Assembly (NCBI GenBank): GCA_024760905.1
Contig: CM045733.1
Span: forward strand, 67,735,001-67,799,000
Source of the DNA: Plotosus lineatus
Taxonomy: Eukaryota > Chordata > Actinopteri > Siluriformes > Plotosidae
Length of the DNA stretch: 64,000 bases
Direction: 5' to 3'
Below are positions 19,601 to 64,000 of this stretch, in pieces. Made by a program: the position numbers and the translations under genes. The notes below the pieces were generated by a model. It was not told where the DNA came from, ran no database searches, and worked only from the letters and a program-made list of their open reading frames with translations. The stretch's first letter is position 1, and each line of letters begins with the position of its first letter.

Positions 19601-20566
19601 CAATAACCTTATGCTTGTCATATTATGTATCACTTTGTTGCGATTATCAAAAAGAAAATTTCATAATAAATGTATTATTTTAGGTGAATTATTGAGCAAA
19701 TTAAATCAGAACACTTTGGCTTTTTTTCTTTTTTCCAAAATGATTATTGGCTGTACTGCTTAAGTTCACGTCTATAATCAATAACATTAGGCTTTTTATT
19801 TTTTGAGATATACATATCAAGGCCTAGATTTACACAAAAGGAGCATCATGATGTTATAGGTCAGATCCAGGTACAGGTGGTGTTTTGCCACCAGTTAAGG
19901 AAACATCAATTTCTTCCTCCAGCCATGACCATTGAAATTTATTTTTTTCATTTGAATCAATTTCTTTAATCCTCACTGTGTCTCAAGCATCGATGGGCAT
20001 CGCCATTTTGTTCGAACACATGCATGTCACGAGCAACGTCCGTTGATGTATTGTGAATACTAATTGGTCCTCGTGGGATCTCAGTAACGAAAACATCCAA
20101 TCACAGCGAGCATATCAAAAACCGCCTTGCATCTAATCTCGGCTGACCTCGGCCACTTCCGTAGCCAGCAAACATTTAGAATGACCCAATTTTGCATGCA
20201 CTTGGATACTAGACCTCTAATATGCAATGCGCTATCCGATCTGTCATTCACACTATAACAGAGTAGCTTTATAAACTGGATTCATGTTCGAAATGGATTC
20301 TGAAGCGGATAAATGTAAGAAATGCATGAAGCGTATACACTTTTTCATTGCAAGGAATGCTTTGTTTCTAATTAAAATGTTGATTTTGGAGAAATGCTGC
20401 ACTAAAAGTAGGTAAATGTACTATTTGTGAATGTGTTATCGAGTTGAACATATACGATTTGAAGGAAGACACGAGTGGTCCTGCGTTCTCCATGCTAACA
20501 CTCCACTTATATTTCACAGACCACCATTCGTCTCTGATATTGACTGTCACCTGCTCAAGACCCGGA
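19601..20566. other. intergenic, nothing recognised
   Basis: Mostly AT-rich; 19985-20200 is more balanced in composition but I cannot assign it. Confidence 0.45.
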
Positions 20567-21235
20567 ACATTGTGATATATGTGAATGATAAGGACCCAGG
20601 AGGAACGGTGAGGTTACAGGGGGCAGAGATCAATTTTAAGTACTTAGGCTCAACAATCCAGAGCAATGGAGAGTGTGGAAAAGAGGTGAAGAAGCGTGTG
20701 CAGGCAGGTTGGAATGGATGGGGAAAAGTGTCCGGTGTGATGTGTGATAGGAGAGTATCGGCAACAATGAAAGGAAAAGTGTACAAGACGGTGTTGAGGC
20801 CAGCGATGTTGTATGGATTAGAGACAGTGGAGCTGAGGAAAAGACAGGAGGCAGAGCTGGAGGTGGCAGAGATGAAAATGTTGAGGTTCTCTTTGGGAGT
20901 AACGAGGATGGATAGGATCAGGAATGAGCACATCAGAGGGACAGCATATGTAAGACGTTTTGGAGACAAAGTCAGAGAAGCTGGATTGAGATGGTTTGGA
21001 CATGTACAGAGGAGGGATAGTGAATATATTGGTAGTAGGATGCTGAGGTTGGAACTACCAGGCAGAAGGCCCAGAGGAAGACCAAAGAGACGTCTGATGG
21101 ATGATGGATGTGATGAAGGAGGACATGAAGGCAGTTGGTGTAAGAGAAAAAGATGCAGAGGATAGGGTGAGATGGAGGCAGATGATTCGCGGTGGCGACC
21201 CCTGAAGGGAACAGCCGAAAGGACAAGAAGAAGGT
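20567..21235 (+). mobile_element. RTE-like LINE, 3' fragment
   Basis: Reads on from a deletion joined just after the FADD region (NIVIYVNDKDPGGTVRLQGA), then [39 protein letters not shown] and [17 protein letters not shown]. The long open frame is fused by chance to upstream sequence. It ends GGTGGCGACCCCTGAAGGG, GAACAGCCGAAAGG. No clear duplication seen. Confidence 0.85.
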
Positions 21236-21789
21236 TGATCGTTGTGTGCTGTATTTGCTGTAGCTCTCATATTAATAATAATAAAAGAGAAATTGATGCA
21301 GGTCATTTAAAAAATGAAACAGGATTCCATTACAGTACTAACGCCTCACCTCCAGTGAAAATTTGCATTTAAAAAATTCTTATAAACACATTATCTTGTG
21401 AAAGATGTGAATTAAAAAGGTCATTTTGCATTTTGCTTAAACTAAAACAAACAAACAAACAAACAAACAAACGAGTAAGAACCATTTAAAACAGCACTTT
21501 ATATTGAATTATAAAAGCTCAAGTTCATTATTACAGCAGTTTGGCTGATTATCCACAACGAGAAACAATCCAACAACAATTGACAAAACATGCAGTACTG
21601 TACGTATTAAAATGGACTTCAGCATGTGGTAACCTAAGACTGCTCCCATAAAACACACTGAATTAAAAATTTAAAAACTAAAGACAAATAAATAAACAAT
21701 TTTTAATGACTTTGGCAATAACTTATCTATCTCAATGCAAAACACTTTTCTGATATTTGATGTATACCGGCTGTAGAAATGTGGGGTGT
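21236..21789. other. intergenic, nothing recognised
   Basis: Contains a short AAAC repeat at 21447-21472. Confidence 0.5.
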
Positions 21790-22225
21790 TTTTTGGCTTT
21801 CCCCCATTTTCTCTCCAATTTAGTCATATCCAATCCCCTCCCCTCCCCTCCCCCAATCACACGCCCACCACCAACCAGGGTGAGGCAAAAGCATGCACAT
21901 GCAATGCAAGCCACCTGCCTCTTTTTGAACCGCTGCACATGTGTATTTCCGGTCAGTCGAACACATCCGGAACAAAAGTGCTAGCCACCCTTCGTACAAA
22001 TGAGCTCCGACACCCTTGATTGGCCGGCGATCGCTGTCATTGATAGGGAGCTGAGTTTATGCCGTCCCTCCCTCCCTCCCTCCCTCCCTCCCAAGAGACC
22101 CCGGCCAATTATCCCCCGTGGACTCCAGGTCACGGGTGGTTGTAGCATTAAACTGAATTTGAACTTGTGACCGCCGGGTTAATAGTCACGTACCTGGTCG
22201 ATGCACCACTCGGGAGCCCCTTTAG
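21790..22225 (-). mobile_element. SINE-4 (tRNA-derived), copy 1
   Basis: Read on the - strand it begins GGCTCCCGAGTGGTGCATCG, a tRNA-like A-box region, with a degenerate B box near CAAGTTCAAATTC. The second copy at 34600-35036 shares the head, GATTGGCCGGCGATCGCTG and TTTTCTCTCCAATTTAG. It holds a CCCT repeat at 22066-22092. Confidence 0.65.
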
Positions 22226-22330
22226 AACTAATTTAAATATGGCCCAAAATGATTTCACGTACACATTACATTAAAATCAGAGAGCTGCACAAAAAAGACA
22301 TGCGCCCATCAGTCCAGAATCTGAAAACAG

Positions 22331-61708
<39,378 letters not shown>

Positions 61709-61744
61709 GGTTGTGCTGCTTGGTTGTGTTTGCCTCAAACCGTC

Positions 61745-61768
61745 TCAGCACTCGTGGAAATCCTGCAT
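61745..61768 (-). promoter_or_regulatory. possible uORF in the slc36a1 leader
   Basis: An ATG 60 bases upstream of the slc36a1 start opens a seven-codon frame (MQDFHEC) closed by TGA before the main ATG. It lies inside the stretch between a possible acceptor at 61778 and the start codon. Whether this stretch is transcribed is inferred. Confidence 0.3.
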
Positions 61769-61959
61769 CCACCGGCACTAAGATCAAAGATAATTTGAAT
61801 CGTTATTATTTTTATTAACCCAACACAGAGAGTGCACCGTGCCTCCATCAAATGCATGCAACATGTTCTAAGAACGAAATACAACACTGAGACCTTTGTG
61901 TATGAGAAGTGCAGATCGAGATCAAGTCTAAGTTTTAGCGAGTGCAGTACTGTAAATCA

Positions 61960-62350
61960 GGGAAGCACCAAAACTAAAGTCATTCCCACCTTGAGTGCAA
62001 TAAATAGTAGTATGGTGATCACTAGACAGATACATGCATTTCTTTGCCAACAACAACCCTGGATCACTCACGATATCAAGGACCTCCTGAAACAGAAAAA
62101 GAGAGCCTTCAAAGACGGTGATCAACAGGAGCTCAAGGGAGCACACACGGTAACCAAAGTCCTACTCAGGGAGGCAAAGGAGCAGGACAGGAGGAAATTG
62201 GAAAAGCAGCTACAAACTAACATCATGAAGGAGGTGTGGGATGGAATGAAAACCATCACAGGCACCAGCTTGAAGTGAGGTGCAAGGTGAAGGCGAACCA
62301 GTTAATCAACTTCAGCAGGTTCGACTGCACAAAGCCATTCACACCTAAGA
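61960..62350 (+). mobile_element. CR1/L2-like LINE fragment (linker before RT)
   Basis: Reads QQPWITHDIKDLLKQKKRAF, KDGDQQELKGAHTV, LLREAKEQDRRKLEKQL and EVWDGMKTITG, then after a frameshift ANQLINFSRFDC. This is the PWIT..LLxxKKRAF..VWxGMKxITG segment between endonuclease and RT in CR1/L2-group LINEs. Nothing further of the RT follows. Confidence 0.75.
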
Positions 62351-62366
62351 GCGCTGCAGCCCTCCA

Positions 62367-62545
62367 CTCTCTTCTTCTTCTTCTTCTTTTCCTTTCAGCT
62401 GTTCCCTTCAGGAGTCGCCACAGCAAATCATCTGCCTCCATCTCACCCTGTCCTCTGCATCTTCTTCTCTTACGCCAACGACCTTCATGTCTTCCTTCAC
62501 CACATCCATAAATCTCTTCTTTGGTCTTCCTCTAGGCCTGGTCCA
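62367..62545 (-). mobile_element. RTE-like LINE, 3' scrap
   Basis: On the + strand CTTCTTCTT, CCTTTCAGCTGTTCCCTTCA, GGAGTCGCCACAGCAAATCA and CACATCCATAAATCTCTTCT: the reverse complement of the LINE end, inserted next to the CR1-like fragment. Confidence 0.8.
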
Positions 62546-62641
62546 GGGTCGATTTTCTTTATATTTACCATACAGGCCTTGCGAATGAGGCGCCCCCTAC
62601 CCGCTACCTGGGGACGCGCCGAGTGGCTTTATAAGCTGACA

Positions 62642-62643
<2 letters not shown>

Positions 62644-62675
<32 letters not shown>
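62644..62675. repeat. TA microsatellite
   Basis: Alternating TA tract. Confidence 0.9.
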
Positions 62676-62678
<3 letters not shown>

Positions 62679-62934
62679 AATACTATATAGACAGTAATAT
62701 AAAAGTTAAAATCCTACCTTACCAGAAGAGAAGAAATCCAGGATCAAACTGAACGCACACTAAAAACTGATGCAGGGATACCTTCAATATATACTTTATG
62801 GGTCCCGCCTTCAATTCACACCTTAAGGAAGCACGAAACTACTGCTGATTAAGCACCACAATGTGACTATAGAACCAGCCAAGAATCCTATAATTAAAAA
62901 TATTCGTGACAACAACCAAGTTATCAGTCTGTTC

Positions 62935-63425
62935 AGTTCAAGCCTGTCACCCCTACTGGGACATAGATCGCCAACAAGATCCCTCCATCTGTCTCTGTCC
63001 TGGGCCAGTCTTTCCAGCTGACCCTATGAGTGGCCCATCTTCTTGACGTCTGCATCCAGGTCGCGTCGCCAAGTGTTTCTCGGCCTCCCTCTCTTCCTGT
63101 TTCCTTGGGGGTTCCACCTCAAGGCTTGTCTTGTTGTGTCCGTGGTTGGTTTGCGCAGAATGTGGCCTAACCATCTCCAGCGATGTTGTTTGATCTCAGC
63201 TTCTACTGGCTTCTGCCTTGTTTGTTCCCACAGTTCCCTGTTGCTGATCCTGTCAGGCCATCTTATCCGGAGGATCTGTCTCAGGCAGACATTGATGAAG
63301 GTCTGGATCTTTTTTGTGGTCGTGGCGGTGGTTCTCCATGTTTCAGCTCCATATAGTAGGACAGACTTCACGTTGGTGTTGAAGAGCATTATCTTGGTGT
63401 TGGCTGATAGGTCTCTTGAAGCTCA
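62935..63425 (-). mobile_element. non-LTR retrotransposon C-terminal fragment, second family
   Basis: The - strand reads MLFNTNVKSVLLYGAETWRT, FINVCLRQILRIRWPDRISN, RWRWLGHILRKP, NPQGNRKRGRPRNTWRRDL and, after a frame change, LAQDRDRWRDLV. This is the usual region after the RT core of a LINE. It clearly differs from the RTE copies, which read [15 protein letters not shown]. Only the 3' coding part is present. Confidence 0.8.
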
Positions 63426-63904
63426 GATGTTCTTGAGCTGTAAAAAGGCTATCTTGGCCTTGTTTCTTCCAGCCTTTACATCTGCATTTGTCCCTCCCTT
63501 GGATTTTATCAAGTCTAGAACTACTATGGAAGTTATCAGTCTACAGTTGATTTAATCAGTCCACTGCTGATTAAGCACCACAATAAAACAACACGACTGG
63601 CTAAGAATCCTGTAATTAAAAATATTAATGACGACAACAACCAAGTTGACTGTAATACAAAAGTCAAAATCCCACCTTACTAGAGAAGAAATTCAGTAGA
63701 GAAACTAAAGCACACCTTTGTGCCTTTTTGTACTTGCCGGATAATGCAATAAAATGCAATAAAATAAATCACTATCAAACTTCGCATTAAAAAGTAAGGT
63801 TCCGTTGACAGGTGCACAGTGTAGCGCTTGAAAAAAAATGAAACTGAAAATGACAATGCATTAAATGAACTCTTGCATAACATATGGCATCATATTACAT
63901 TCAT
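63426..63904. other. upstream of slc36a1, nothing recognised
   Basis: Contains a near-repeat of 'ctgctgattaagcaccacaat' also seen at 62841, suggesting a local duplication around the LINE fragment. Confidence 0.4.
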
Positions 63905-64000
63905 GTACTCACTTTTTTGAACTGCTTAATCCTAATTTGGGTCATGGGAGGTTGGAGCCCTTCTCCGGGTGGGGGCAGAGTACACCCTGGACAAGGCAGG
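63905..64000 (-). mobile_element. SINE tail at the window edge
   Basis: GAACTGCTTAATCCTAATTT then GCAGAGTACACCCTGGACA, the tail module of SINE-1/SINE-3; it runs off the window. Confidence 0.65.

Noticed and set aside
21447..21472. Direct repeats that could suggest a CRISPR-like array
   Set aside because: Simple AAAC repeat without spacers, in a vertebrate context.
63043..63555. 170-residue + strand frame
   Set aside because: Antisense of the LINE C-terminal fragment; the - strand carries the recognisable motifs.

Overview
The window looks like nuclear DNA of a ray-finned fish, probably a teleost. It is intron-rich, full of AT and CA microsatellites, and packed with teleost-type mobile DNA: RTE-like and Rex1/CR1-like LINEs, several tRNA-derived SINE families, Tc1, Tigger/pogo-like and hAT-like DNA transposons and their short non-autonomous derivatives. 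Nothing prokaryotic is present. I cannot name the species.

Two host genes can be rebuilt exon by exon. (1) A melatonin receptor lies on the + strand as two exons (3823-4012 and 11844-12598) joined over a 7.8 kb intron at the classic melatonin-receptor intron position. It encodes 314 residues, keeps the NRY and NAxxY variants and the ligand-contact Asn and Gln, but stops just after helix 8. (2) A proton-coupled amino acid transporter of the SLC36A1 (PAT1) type lies on the - strand as eleven coding exons between 61708 and 22331. It encodes 479 residues, every junction keeps frame, and all eleven exons are intact. The genes converge tail to tail with about 9.7 kb between their stop codons. In human the paralogous neighbours are FAT3-MTNR1B-SLC36A4 and FAT1-MTNR1A, and SLC36A1 sits by FAT2 with no melatonin receptor. 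A receptor next to slc36a1 therefore fits a retained further ohnologue (mtnr1d, or mtnr1a-like).

Layout: 1-3.8 kb, transposon debris and a 5'-truncated RTE-like LINE; 3.8-12.7 kb, melatonin receptor with a LINE, SINEs and Tigger/hAT elements in its intron; 12.7-22.3 kb, repeat-rich spacer between the genes; 22.3-61.8 kb, slc36a1, whose last intron (about 20.8 kb) holds many elements; 61.8-64 kb, upstream of slc36a1, LINE fragments and a SINE tail.

The most interesting non-gene signal is modular SINE structure. One tRNA-like head and body occurs with two different 3' tails. One tail matches the 3' end of the RTE-like LINE found in the same window, including that LINE's last codons. The other tail is shared with a second SINE family. 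Several insertions are dated against each other by nesting and by clean target-site duplications. I found no credible new multi-gene system; the notable points are the short-tailed melatonin receptor, its linkage to slc36a1, and the transposon structures.
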